Shown: one piece after another, positions 1 through 6,966 of the stretch
How the letters are laid out: each line of letters opens with the position of its first letter
Numbering within the stretch: position 1 is the stretch's first letter
Assembly: GCA_051001135.1 (NCBI GenBank)
Contig: JBPCNO010000034.1
Coordinates: forward strand, 1 to 16,472
From: CAWHMN01 sp051001135
GTDB taxonomy: Bacteria; Acidobacteriota; Terriglobia; Terriglobales; Acidobacteriaceae
Reading direction: 5' to 3'
Length of the DNA: 16,472 nucleotides
Translations under genes and position numbers: made by a program
Notes under the pieces: model-generated
Databases searched by the model: none
What the model was told of the DNA's origin: nothing
The model's input: only the letters and a program-made list of their open reading frames with translations

Positions 1-26
1 GGGTTGTGGCGGTCATGGCGAGAGAT

Positions 27-704
27 CTATGCCGAGGATCGCGCCCGCCGATGGCTGCGGAGACGTTCCTCTACTACGGATACGATGCGGCGGTGTATCT
101 CGTCCACATCGGCGTCGCTTTCAATTGCGATCACACGCACAGGTTCGCGCTGGGCGATGTGCCGGTATTGCAGGTACACGCGCCGGAAAAAGTCCGTATC
201 GAGTGTCTCGAAGCGGTTTTCATCCTCGCCTGTGGCCGCGGCGACGCGCGCGTTGCGACGGCGGGCGCGGGCGAGCGACAGGACGAAGTCGGGAAGCAGC
301 AGCAACGTCAGGTCGGGTGCGAGTGCGCCACAGAGGATGCGGTGCAGGGTCAGCACGTTCTCGCCGCCCAGATTGCGTCCCGCGCCCTGATAGGCCTCGG
401 TCGAATCGGTAAAGCGATCGCAGACGACGACCGAATCCTGATCGATGGCTGGTTGTATCACCTCGGCGATGCATTGGGCCCGGTCGGAAAACATCAGGCC
501 GAGTTCAGCATGCGCGGCGAGCGCTGCGCCACGGGAGTCCAGCAGGAGTGTGCGGATGCGGTCGCCGAAGGGCGTGCCGCCGGGCTGTCGCGTGGTCACC
601 ACCTGCTCGCCACGCGCGCGCAGCCAATCGGCCAGCTTTCGGAGTTGCGTTGATTTTCCCGAGCCGTCCAGGCCTTCGAAGGTGATGAAAAAGCCCTGCG
701 GCAT
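27..704 (-). CDS. tmk: Thymidylate kinase (dTMP kinase)
   Basis: This cytosolic enzyme phosphorylates dTMP to dTDP with ATP, an essential step of dTTP synthesis. The 225-residue product has the normal family length. It shows a P-loop GLDGSGKST at residues 11-19, the TRQPGGTPFGDRIR stretch (residues 38-51) that contacts the nucleotide, and the DRFTDST motif at 96-102. An arginine-rich lid region spans about 147-165. I chose the ATG at 704 because family proteins begin only a few residues before the P-loop strand; the open frame continues to 824 but would run into the divergent gene. The strand around 133-140 reads LTLLLLPDF, without the usual acidic residue after the leucines, which is a small oddity. 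An ATG at 14-16 on the same strand, 10 bp beyond the stop, could begin the next gene, but only five codons are visible. Family assignment is firm. Confidence 0.95.
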   Translation of the reverse strand: MPQGFFITFEGLDGSGKSTQLRKLADWLRARGEQVVTTRQPGGTPFGDRIRTLLLDSRGAALAAHAELGLMFSDRAQCIAEVIQPAIDQDSVVVCDRFTDSTEAYQGAGRNLGGENVLTLHRILCGALAPDLTLLLLPDFVLSLARARRRNARVAAATGEDENRFETLDTDFFRRVYLQYRHIAQREPVRVIAIESDADVDEIHRRIVSVVEERLRSHRRARSSA

Positions 705-710
705 GGCGGG

Positions 711-769
711 AGTGTACCATCGCGGCGCGGCGCTTCCGGACTCCCCGCGCCCGAAATCTTCGGTACACT
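711..769. promoter_or_regulatory. Divergent control region with inverted GGTACACT motifs
   Basis: The octamer GGTACACT occurs on the minus strand at 711-718, just upstream of the tmk start, and on the plus strand at 762-769, upstream of the M61 peptidase gene. Each copy places TACACT, a plausible -10-like hexamer, in the right orientation for its gene. No convincing -35 hexamer sits 16-18 bp upstream of either copy. For tmk the hexamer lies only 6 bp before the ATG, which would give a leaderless or near-leaderless transcript. The promoter reading is inference; the symmetric motif pair is directly visible. Confidence 0.35.
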
Positions 770-802
770 TGGCACGTTCTTTATACCCTCTGAAGGAGAA
801 CC

Positions 803-2713
803 ATGTCCCTGAAACTCTTCTCACTGGCCGGCGTGCTTGCCCTCACCACTGCCGCGCTCGCGCAATCTGCACAACCCATCCGCATTGCGGTGGATGCGAC
901 GGAGGCGCCGCGCAAGATACTGCACGCACAACTCACGATGCCGGTGCAGCCGGGAGCGCTCACGCTGGTCTATCCCAAGTGGATACCGGGCGAGCATGGA
1001 CCCACGGGTCCGATCGATAACCTGACCGGGCTGGTGTTTACGGCCAACGGAAAAGAGATTCCGTGGCGGCGCGATGACGTGGATATGTTCGCCTTCCATC
1101 TGGACGTGCCGCAGGGGACGACGGAGCTTGCGATCAAGCTCGACTTCCTGGCGACCGCCGGGGCTGCAGGGTTTTCCGCCGGCGCCTCGACCAGCGCCAA
1201 CCTGGCGATGATCAGTTGGAACGAATTGGCGCTCTACCCCGAGGGCGCGAAGGCGTCGGACGTAATGTTCGCGCCTTCCGCAAAGCTGCCGCAAGGCTGG
1301 CAGTATGGCACGGCGCTGACGAAGACCGGCGGCTCGGCGGATACGCCGGCCTTCGCGACGGTGTCGCTCGAACAACTCGTCGATTCTCCGCTGCTCACCG
1401 GCAAGTACTTCAAGGAGATTCCGCTCGCGCCGGAGGTCTCGCCCAAGCACTACCTGGACCTGGCGGCGGACGGGCCGGAGGATCTGGAGGTGAAGCCGGG
1501 AACGCTGGCCGGATTCAACAACCTGGTGCGGGAGACGGGGGCGCTCTATGCCTCACGTCACTACGATAGTTACCATTTTTTGATGACGTTGAGCGATCAG
1601 GTGGCGCACTTTGGACTGGAGCACCATCAATCGAGCGATGACCGGGTGCCGGAGAAGACCTTTCTGGAGCCGAATATAGAGCTGCTCGCGAACGGCCTGC
1701 TGCCGCACGAGTTCACGCACTCCTGGAACGGCAAGTATCGCCGGCCGGCGGGGCTGGCGACGCCCAACTATCAGGTGCCGATGAAGGGCGATCTGCTGTG
1801 GGTCTACGAGGGACTGACGGAGTACCTGGGCAATGTGCTGACCGCGCGCAGCGGGCTGTGGACGCCGGAGCAGTACCGCGAGGCGCTGGCCGATACTGCC
1901 GCTACCATGGATACGCGGCCAGGCCGCACGTGGCGCGATCTGGCGGACACAGCCGTGGCGGCGCAGACGCTCTATGCGGCGGGACAGCAATGGGACAACT
2001 GGCGGCGCAATGTGGACTACTATCCCGAAGGCGAGCTGGTGTGGCTGGAAGTGGATACGACCATCCGCAAGCTGACAAATGGCAAGAAGAGTATCAACGA
2101 CTTCTGCGCGCGTTTTCATGGGCTGGGCGGCAATACTCCGCCGAAGGTAGTGCCGTATACCTTCGACGATGTCGTGACAAACCTGAACGCCGTCGTTCCC
2201 AATGACTGGGCCGGCTTTCTCCGCGAACGTCTGACCAGCAAGAGCCCGCACGCGCCGCTGGGCGGCATCACGGCAGGTGGCTGGCGCCTGGCGTATGCGG
2301 AAAAACCAACTGCTTACATATCGGCGACGGAGAGCGTGGGCGAGGGCGTGGATGCCTGGTGGTCGCTCGGTCTGCATGTGAAGGACGATGGCAAGATCGG
2401 CGACGTGTTGGTCGGCTCACCCGCGGACAAGGCCGCCCTGGGGCCGGGGATGCAGATTATCGCGGTGGACGGGCGGGCGTATTCCGGGGCGTTGCTGAAG
2501 GCGGCCATCGATAGCGCCAAGCAATCGAAAGAGCCGACCGAGTTGATCGTCTCCAACACTTCGTACTTCAAAGTGGTGCATATCGACTACCACGGCGGTC
2601 AGCGCTATCCGTATCTGGAGCAGGTGAAGGGACAGCCGGACGTTCTGGATGAGATCCTGAAGCCAATGACCAAAGCTCCGGAGTCCGGCACGAAAGCAGG
2701 GAACGCAAAGTAG
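803..2713 (+). CDS. Secreted M61 family peptidase with C-terminal PDZ domain
   Basis: A predicted exported zinc aminopeptidase of the M61 (glycyl aminopeptidase) family, 636 residues. Residues 1-20 form a signal peptide with a likely cleavage site after ALA at 18-20. The N-terminal beta domain covers about 25-220. The zinc site HEFTH is at 302-306, and the probable third ligand is E336 in the YEGLTEY motif. The family segment YYPEGELVWLEVD follows from residue 406. A PDZ-like module covers about 505-600 and includes the DVLVGSPADKAALGPG stretch. The ATG at 803 is preceded by GAAGGAGA at 792-799, a good ribosome binding site. Family members cleave N-terminal glycine or alanine from peptides; the real substrate here is unknown. 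The gene stands alone, divergent from tmk, with a strong hairpin 29 bp after its stop. Confidence 0.9.
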   Translation: MSLKLFSLAGVLALTTAALAQSAQPIRIAVDATEAPRKILHAQLTMPVQPGALTLVYPKWIPGEHGPTGPIDNLTGLVFTANGKEIPWRRDDVDMFAFHLDVPQGTTELAIKLDFLATAGAAGFSAGASTSANLAMISWNELALYPEGAKASDVMFAPSAKLPQGWQYGTALTKTGGSADTPAFATVSLEQLVDSPLLTGKYFKEIPLAPEVSPKHYLDLAADGPEDLEVKPGTLAGFNNLVRETGALYASRHYDSYHFLMTLSDQVAHFGLEHHQSSDDRVPEKTFLEPNIELLANGLLPHEFTHSWNGKYRRPAGLATPNYQVPMKGDLLWVYEGLTEYLGNVLTARSGLWTPEQYREALADTAATMDTRPGRTWRDLADTAVAAQTLYAAGQQWDNWRRNVDYYPEGELVWLEVDTTIRKLTNGKKSINDFCARFHGLGGNTPPKVVPYTFDDVVTNLNAVVPNDWAGFLRERLTSKSPHAPLGGITAGGWRLAYAEKPTAYISATESVGEGVDAWWSLGLHVKDDGKIGDVLVGSPADKAALGPGMQIIAVDGRAYSGALLKAAIDSAKQSKEPTELIVSNTSYFKVVHIDYHGGQRYPYLEQVKGQPDVLDEILKPMTKAPESGTKAGNAK

Positions 2714-2741
2714 GAGGCGCCGGGAAAATAGAAGGGAACTG

Positions 2742-2776
2742 AGCGCCTGCTGGTCGATTGTCTGACCGCAGGCGCT
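2742..2776 (+). terminator. Strong hairpin downstream of M61 gene
   Basis: AGCGCCTGC at 2742-2750 pairs perfectly with GCAGGCGCT at 2768-2776. An inner GGTC/GACC helix (2752-2755 with 2764-2767) closes an 8-nt loop, leaving one bulged T at 2751. The hairpin sits 29 bp after the M61 stop, as expected for a transcript end. No T-run follows (TGGGCTTG), so it may act as a factor-dependent or RNA-stabilising structure rather than a classic intrinsic terminator. Confidence 0.5.
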
Positions 2777-2902
2777 TGGGCTTGCCAAGGCCTGGAATGT
2801 GCCGCCCCACCACAACCTTTGCGCATGGTCGCGTGTCTCAATAACGGAGAAAGTGAGGACGTGTCCCCGTTCGGCAATGTTGTGAAAGAAAGGGAACTCT
2901 CT

Positions 2903-3376
2903 ATGCGCAGATTCCAAGTGAAATTCGTTTTGACCGCACTCCTGCTCGTACTGACTCCGGTTGTTCCGGCGGTGTTCGCGCAAAACTCGCAGGCACATCC
3001 GGCCTATGCGAACGCGCTTTCCGATCTGCGGTATGCGCGGGCGCTGCTCGATTTCGGTACGTATCATGATGTGTCGCCCATGACGGCAAAGGCAATCGAA
3101 CAGATCGATATTGCTCTGAAGGAGATCAAAGAGGCATCGATGGACGATGGCAAAAGCCTGAACGACCATCCTCCGGTCGACTCCAGCAGAAAACCCAACC
3201 AGCGCTTTCAGGATGCGCTGGCAGCACTGAACCGGGCGCACACGGATGTGGCGGGCGCGGAAGCGGATCCCAAAGCGAAGGGTCTGCGCGTGGAGGCCCT
3301 GCACCAGATCGACGCCGCCCGCGTTCATACCAAAGAGGCATACGACAGGACCCTGGCGGAGGATCCGAAGCATTAG
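2903..3376 (+). CDS. Small secreted alpha-helical protein, function unknown
   Basis: A 157-residue protein with a clear signal peptide: positive MRRFQVK, a hydrophobic core at about 8-22, and probable cleavage after VFA at 24-26. The mature part is about 131 residues, predicted mostly helical and rich in Ala, Asp and Lys. It contains a central segment with DDGKSLNDHPPVD (residues about 77-89) flanked by repeated helix-forming stretches such as AIEQIDIALKEIKEA and ALHQIDAARVHTKEA. The two stretches share an IDxA pattern and may be internally related four-helix-bundle halves. I place the start at ATG 2903 because it directly precedes the signal peptide and has AAAGGGA upstream; a TTG at 2819 in frame would bury the signal. 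I have no named family for it. It likely acts outside the inner membrane. Confidence 0.75.
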   Translation: MRRFQVKFVLTALLLVLTPVVPAVFAQNSQAHPAYANALSDLRYARALLDFGTYHDVSPMTAKAIEQIDIALKEIKEASMDDGKSLNDHPPVDSSRKPNQRFQDALAALNRAHTDVAGAEADPKAKGLRVEALHQIDAARVHTKEAYDRTLAEDPKH

Positions 3377-3461
3377 GGGTCCGAGAAGGTCTCACTTCTG
3401 CGACACCAGAGCAGCGATATTTGAAGCTTCTGTGATGAGGAAACTAGAAGCGCTCACTCGA

Positions 3462-3509
3462 CGGGTCGCTCCCTCAACCAAGGTCGGGAGCGATCCGGCT
3501 CGGGATGAC
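3462..3509 (-). repeat. Dispersed intergenic repeat (copy A) with 12-bp hairpin
   Basis: CGGGTCGCTCCC at 3462-3473 pairs with GGGAGCGATCCG at 3486-3497 (12 bp including one G-U) around a 12-nt loop. It is followed by GCTCGGGATGAC at 3498-3509, the reverse complement of the GTCATCCCGAGC core found in two other gaps of this window. It lies between the convergent ends of the small secreted gene and recJ and could serve as a bidirectional transcription stop. No T-tract follows. Confidence 0.55.
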
Positions 3510-3530
3510 GCCATATCCATTTAGGAACGA

Positions 3531-5315
3531 TTAGATAGGGGTGAGCCGAAGGTCGGCGATTTCGAGTTCGAGTCCCCCGAAGTCGGGATGTTCGTTCTCA
3601 CGCAGACGGAACGCCAGATCGATGGTGCTGCCGGCGGTTAGGCCGAGACCTAGCACACGATCAGCCAAGCGCCAGCCAAGCGCGGAAAACGAGATCCGGC
3701 CGGACGCGGAGCGGACGCGCAGACGCACGTGGCGTTCCTTGATCGGTGACGGTGGCGCTTCCAGCGTGAGCCCCACAGCGACGAAGACAGGTTCCTCATT
3801 GCCCATCCCGAAGGGTTCCAGTTGGCGGAGGGCGCGGTGAAACTGCGGTGTAAGCGCGTCGAGTTCGACCCGTGCATGGCAGAGGAGTCTCCTGGTCAGC
3901 AGTTCGGGGGTGAGCAACGCCGATGCGTGTGCGCATAGCCGACTGCGGAGTTCCGGCACACGCTCGGAAGGCAGCGAGAAGCCGACCGCATGTGCGTGCC
4001 CACCGAAGCGCGTGAAGAGATCGTGGCAGGTAGCAATGGAGTCGAGCAGATGAAAGCCGTGAATGGAACGGCCGGAACCGTGTGCCTGGCCCTCTTCATT
4101 GGAGATGACCAGCGCGGGCTTGCCGGTACGGTCGACCACGCGCGAGGCCAGGATGCCGACCACGCCCCGGTGCCACCCCGTGCCATCGAGCACGATGCAA
4201 GAGGCATTCGCGAGTGAGAGATCGTCGCGCAGTTGCAGTTCGATCTCAGCCAACGCGTTCTCTTCGGTCTGACGCCGTTCGTTGTTGAGACGATCGAGTT
4301 TTTCAGCCAGCCCACGGGCGCTGACGGGATCGCGTGTGGTGAAGAGTTCGACCACGTCGGAGGCGACGTCCATGCGGCCGGCGGCGTTGATGCGCGGCGC
4401 GATGCGGAAGGCGATCTGCATCGCCGTAAGCCGCCGCTTGCCGGGCGCGAGCTGAGCCACTTCCATCAGCGCGCGCAGACCGGGATTCACCAGGCGCTCG
4501 AGTTCCGCGATCCCCAGGCTGGCGATGACACGGTTTTCGCCGGTGAGTGGAACGGCGTCGGCTACGGTCGCGAGCACCAGCATGCGCAGGAAGGAGGGCA
4601 GCAGCTTACTGCGTGCGCGGGTGCGGTCGTGCGCCTCCAGCAGCGCCTGCGACAGCTTGAATGCGACACCGGCGCCGCACAGGTGTTTGCATACATAGCC
4701 GCAGCCCGGCTGGTTGGGATTGAGGATGGCGAGCGCCTGCGGCAGACCCAGCGTGGTTTCGGGCAGGTGATGATCGGTGACGATCAGATCGAGGCCGAGG
4801 CGGTGGGCCTCTTCGGCGGCAGCGAAGGCGCGAATGCCGGTGTCCACGCTGATGACAAGCTGCACGCCATCGGTGGCTGCGCGGGTGAGGATCTCCGCCT
4901 GCATGCCGTAGCCGTCGCGCAGACGATGCGGGATGTGAAAGCGGACGGTGCCGCCCAACAGCTCGATCGCCGTCTTGAGCAGGACGATGGCGATGGTGCC
5001 GTCCACGTCGTAGTCGCCGTAGATCAGGATAATCTGGCCGCTGCGGATGGCGTGCTGGATGCGCGCGACCGCGTCAGCCATGCCGTGCATGGTGTAGGGA
5101 TCGAGCAGCAGATCGAGCGAGGGTGCGAGAAAGGCCGCTGCTTCCTCGCGCGTGCGGATGCCGCGCGCCAGCAGCAATTGCGCTATGGCCGGCGAAAGTC
5201 CAGCATCCTGTGCGAGCGCGTGTACGGCCGCGGGGTCGTATTCGAGCAGGACCCATTCGGCCGCCGCCGACGGGGAGCCGAGCTCCGGCGCATCCGCGGT
5301 TGCGGCGGGAATCAC
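3531..5315 (-). CDS. recJ: Single-stranded-DNA-specific 5'-3' exonuclease RecJ
   Basis: A cytosolic DHH/DHHA1 nuclease that degrades single-stranded DNA 5' to 3' in recombination, mismatch repair and rescue of stalled forks. The 594 residues match family length. Visible motifs are DYDVDG at 101-106 (motif I), DTG at 158-160, DHH at 181-183, and CGAGVAFKL at 213-221. These are followed by RINAAGRM at 308-315, the DHHA1 segment GWHRGVVGILASR at 380-392, and GGHAHAVGFSL at 438-448. The C-terminal OB-like domain starts near PFGMGNEEPVF at 501-511. All metal-binding motifs are intact. Its ATG (5313-5315) overlaps the TGA of the upstream gene in an ATGA arrangement, so the two are probably translationally coupled. 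Confidence 0.96.
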   Translation of the reverse strand: MIPAATADAPELGSPSAAAEWVLLEYDPAAVHALAQDAGLSPAIAQLLLARGIRTREEAAAFLAPSLDLLLDPYTMHGMADAVARIQHAIRSGQIILIYGDYDVDGTIAIVLLKTAIELLGGTVRFHIPHRLRDGYGMQAEILTRAATDGVQLVISVDTGIRAFAAAEEAHRLGLDLIVTDHHLPETTLGLPQALAILNPNQPGCGYVCKHLCGAGVAFKLSQALLEAHDRTRARSKLLPSFLRMLVLATVADAVPLTGENRVIASLGIAELERLVNPGLRALMEVAQLAPGKRRLTAMQIAFRIAPRINAAGRMDVASDVVELFTTRDPVSARGLAEKLDRLNNERRQTEENALAEIELQLRDDLSLANASCIVLDGTGWHRGVVGILASRVVDRTGKPALVISNEEGQAHGSGRSIHGFHLLDSIATCHDLFTRFGGHAHAVGFSLPSERVPELRSRLCAHASALLTPELLTRRLLCHARVELDALTPQFHRALRQLEPFGMGNEEPVFVAVGLTLEAPPSPIKERHVRLRVRSASGRISFSALGWRLADRVLGLGLTAGSTIDLAFRLRENEHPDFGGLELEIADLRLTPI

Positions 5316-5782
5316 TCCTCGTCTGGCCCTTCGCCGCCGATCACGATGTCGTGCAGGTCCTCGAGCGATTCCAGCAGGTGCTGATAGCGCTCATACCACT
5401 CGGTGGAGCTCTCGTGGAGGAACATGATGCCCTGGTGGGCGAAACCGAGCTGCACGAAGCCGGTCTTGCCGACATAGTTCACCAGATACTCGGCTTCTTC
5501 CGCGCCGGGCATCTCGTCGGGGAAATTGAAGTCGCGCAGGTCTTCCATCAGCGACTCAAGATCTTCCTTTTCGAGAGTGATGTCGCTCATGGTCAGAAAG
5601 GGGGCCGAGGTGGATTTCGCCATCTCGACAAAATCCTTCCAGCTATCCGGATTGCCCTCATCTTCCCACAGCACGGAGGGCACCTCTTCCAGGACGAAGC
5701 CAGGCAGGCGGCGCATGCCATGGCCTTCAATGAAGGCGATCATGTCGTCTTTGAGCGAATGCAGGTTGTCGGGAGAAATCAT
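5312..5782 (-). CDS. Conserved-looking acidic protein coupled to recJ, function unknown
   Basis: A 156-residue soluble, acidic protein with no signal peptide or membrane segment. It begins MISPDNLHSLKDDM and is rich in Asp and Glu, ending EGPDEE. Helical stretches dominate, for example EKEDLESLMEDLRDF and EWYERYQHLLESLEDL, with a short aromatic and hydrophobic core (YLVNYVGKTGFVQLGF). I chose the ATG at 5780-5782; a longer frame to 5917 enters low-quality Pro/Arg-rich sequence and lacks a ribosome site. Its stop overlaps the recJ start, so it is the first gene of a two-gene operon. I do not recognise the family. The coupling hints at a role linked to RecJ, or only at shared expression. Confidence 0.75.
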   Translation of the reverse strand: MISPDNLHSLKDDMIAFIEGHGMRRLPGFVLEEVPSVLWEDEGNPDSWKDFVEMAKSTSAPFLTMSDITLEKEDLESLMEDLRDFNFPDEMPGAEEAEYLVNYVGKTGFVQLGFAHQGIMFLHESSTEWYERYQHLLESLEDLHDIVIGGEGPDEE

Positions 5783-5963
5783 CTGCCCACTATTCTCGCA
5801 GATTGGAGGGTGTGCAAGAGGGGATCGCCGAATAGCCTGCCGGCGAACGGCAAAGTCAGGATTGCGCTGCAAACCTGCCGGGTCCCTCAGCGGCCAGGCG
5901 CTGCCCGGCCAGGCCAACGCCTCGCTTCCACTGCGCTGAAGCCGCTACGGTTATGCCCCTGAA

Positions 5964-5986
5964 GGTGTGCTATAGTCCGGAGAAAG
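5964..5986 (+). promoter_or_regulatory. Possible extended -10 element and ribosome site before DUF507 pair
   Basis: TGCTATAGT at 5968-5976 fits an extended -10 (TGnTATAGT), and GGAGAAAG at 5979-5986 is a good ribosome binding site 4 bp before the ATG at 5991. The two sit so close that a transcript from this -10 would begin inside the ribosome site, and no -35 hexamer is convincing. The promoter reading is therefore weak; the ribosome site is solid. Confidence 0.35.
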
Positions 5987-5990
5987 ATCG

Positions 5991-6269
5991 ATGATTTTCT
6001 CCAATGAATATGTCGGCTATCTGGGCCGCCGGGTTGTGCGTCAGCTACTCGAAGCCAAGCTAATCAAGACTGCCAAACCCAATCTGCTCAACGAGCGGGT
6101 GACGGCGGGCTTGCTGGATGAATTGAAGCTGGAAGACCGCATCAACGAAGAGGTACGCCTGATCCTGGAGACCTACCAGGAAGACATGCGGCGCACCGGC
6201 GCCAGCTACCCGGATATGTTCAAGAGGGTGAAGCTGGAACTGGCCCGCAAGTACAAGGCGGTGCTGTGA
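5991..6269 (+). CDS. DUF507 family protein (first of a pair)
   Basis: A 92-residue soluble, charged helical protein of the DUF507 family (PF04368), whose biochemical role is not established. It has the family's N-terminal pattern of a short strand-like start (MIFSNEYVGYLGRRVVRQLLE) followed by long helices and an EDRINEEVRLILE segment near 48-60. It ends with KRVKLELARKYKAVL. The ATG at 5991 has GGAGAAAG immediately upstream. The stop TGA overlaps the GTG start of the next DUF507 gene, so the two products are made together and may form a heterodimer. The family call is from overall pattern and size. Confidence 0.8.
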   Translation: MIFSNEYVGYLGRRVVRQLLEAKLIKTAKPNLLNERVTAGLLDELKLEDRINEEVRLILETYQEDMRRTGASYPDMFKRVKLELARKYKAVL

Positions 6270-6541
6270 GAATCTCCCGCGACAAGCTGAACAAACTGGC
6301 GCACGTGGTCGCCGACACACTTGCAGACATCGACGAGTGCGAGTTTGCAGAAGACCGCAACACGGTGCGGCAAGAGGCGCGCAAAATTCTGGAGCAGATC
6401 CTGACCGAAGAGATGCGCATCGACCAGGCGGCCAAGCTGAAGATCTCCTCGCAGCGGCGCATCATCCCCGAGGGCAGCATGGAGTGGGATATCCTCTACC
6501 GCAAGTATTACAACGAAGAGGTCAAGAAGCTCGGCATCTGA
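6266..6541 (+). CDS. DUF507 family protein (second of a pair)
   Basis: A 91-residue paralogue of the preceding gene, sharing the layout of an N-terminal RISRDKLNKLAHVVADTL helix, a central EEMRIDQAAKLKI segment and a C-terminal EWDILYRKYYNEEVKKL helix. It starts with GTG at 6266, giving a GTGA overlap with the upstream stop, and AAGGCGG at 6255-6261 can act as ribosome site. No signal peptide, membrane helix or catalytic motif is visible. Function is unknown. The second copy has a more acidic N-terminal half than the first, so they are diverged rather than a recent duplication. Confidence 0.8.
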   Translation: MRISRDKLNKLAHVVADTLADIDECEFAEDRNTVRQEARKILEQILTEEMRIDQAAKLKISSQRRIIPEGSMEWDILYRKYYNEEVKKLGI

Positions 6542-6603
6542 CCCGGCGGCAGCATACCAGGTTCTCGCATGAGCGAGGTTGCGTCAGCCCACTCAAAACC
6601 TGG

Positions 6604-6665
6604 GTCATCCCGAGCGAAGCAGGCCGTGGTTTTCGGCCGGCGGAGTCGAAGGATCTGCTTCTCCC
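6604..6665 (+). repeat. Dispersed intergenic repeat (copy B)
   Basis: Starts with GTCATCCCGAGCGAAGC at 6604-6620 and ends with GTCGAAGGATCTGCTTCTCC near 6645-6664. A small hairpin (GGCCG with CGGCC) sits in the middle. This pattern, often mis-called as short proteins with VIPSEA or HPERSRG-type strings, is a common dispersed intergenic element in several bacterial phyla, Acidobacteria among them. It fills most of the 203-bp gap between the DUF507 pair and the tRNA; I see no gene in that gap. Confidence 0.6.
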
Positions 6666-6744
6666 GGCTGACACTCAAACCGACCCCGACCCGCTCCGAG
6701 CGGCGTTTGATGTGTCCTTCCGCCTCTGATATCCTCGCAAGAGT

Positions 6745-6821
6745 GGCGCAATGGTGTAACCGGCTAACACGCCGCCCTCTCAAGGCGGAGAGTTCGGGTT
6801 CGAGCCCCGATTGCGCTACCA
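6745..6821 (+). tRNA. tRNA-Glu (anticodon CTC)
   Basis: The 77-nt cloverleaf folds fully and includes the encoded CCA (6819-6821). The acceptor is GGCGCAA with TTGCGCT (first pair G-U). The D stem is GTGT with ACAC and an AACCGGCTA loop. The anticodon stem is CCGCC with GGCGG around the loop CTCTCAA. A 5-nt variable loop follows, and the T stem is TCGGG with CCCGA around TTCGAGC. The anticodon CTC at 6779-6781 reads GAG, so it is glutamate. Unusual points are the G1-U72 pair and discriminator A73 rather than the G familiar from E. coli tRNA-Glu. Confidence 0.93.
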
Positions 6822-6827
6822 AATCCA

Positions 6828-6878
6828 AAAGACAGCCTCCAGCCAAAGACAGCCTCCAGCCAAGACAGCCTCTGGCTT
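6828..6878 (+). repeat. Tandem 17-nt repeats after tRNA-Glu
   Basis: Two perfect copies of AAAGACAGCCTCCAGCC lie at 6828-6844 and 6845-6861. A third, diverged copy begins at 6862 (AAGACAGCCTCTGGC). A degenerate inverted version (GGAAGCTGTCTCTGGCTGG) is at 6943-6961, so the whole stretch between tRNA-Glu and selC can fold back on itself. No gene is visible here. Confidence 0.7.
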
Positions 6879-6884
6879 CCAGCT

Positions 6885-6912
6885 AAAAGGGCAGCGCCGC
6901 ACTTTTTTTTTT
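6885..6912 (+). terminator. Probable terminator between convergent tRNA-Glu and selC
   Basis: AAAAG at 6885-6889 pairs with CTTTT at 6902-6906 around a small GGC/GCC helix, and the T-tract continues to ten Ts (6903-6912). This fits a stop for tRNA-Glu transcripts. The mirror sequence on the other strand ends in CTTTT, so weak bidirectional action is possible for selC. The stem is short and interrupted, so this is moderate support only. Confidence 0.45.
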
Positions 6913-6966
6913 CATTTGGCTAGTAGCGGGGAGCTAGCCGCTGGAAGCTGTCTCTGGCTGGCTTTC

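Noticed and set aside
1..16. Possible start of another minus-strand gene (ATG at 14-16) after tmk
   Set aside because: Only five codons are inside the window and no ribosome site is visible, so nothing can be said about its identity.
1553..3373. Long minus-strand open frames opposite the M61 peptidase and the small secreted gene
   Set aside because: They are Arg/His/Gln-rich with no recognisable domain and mirror well-supported genes on the other strand.
4233..5384. Long plus-strand open frame opposite recJ (383 codons)
   Set aside because: It lies antisense to a gene with every RecJ motif, its translation is low-complexity (Gly, Ala, Asp, Gln) without family motifs, and long antisense frames are expected at this GC content.
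6337..6846. Short open frames across the repeat and tRNA-Glu region
   Set aside because: Their translations contain strings typical of mis-called repeat elements (VIPSEAGRG) or read through the tRNA.
6822..6966. CRISPR array
   Set aside because: The 17-nt repeats are directly adjacent with no unique spacers, too short for CRISPR repeats, and no cas genes are present.
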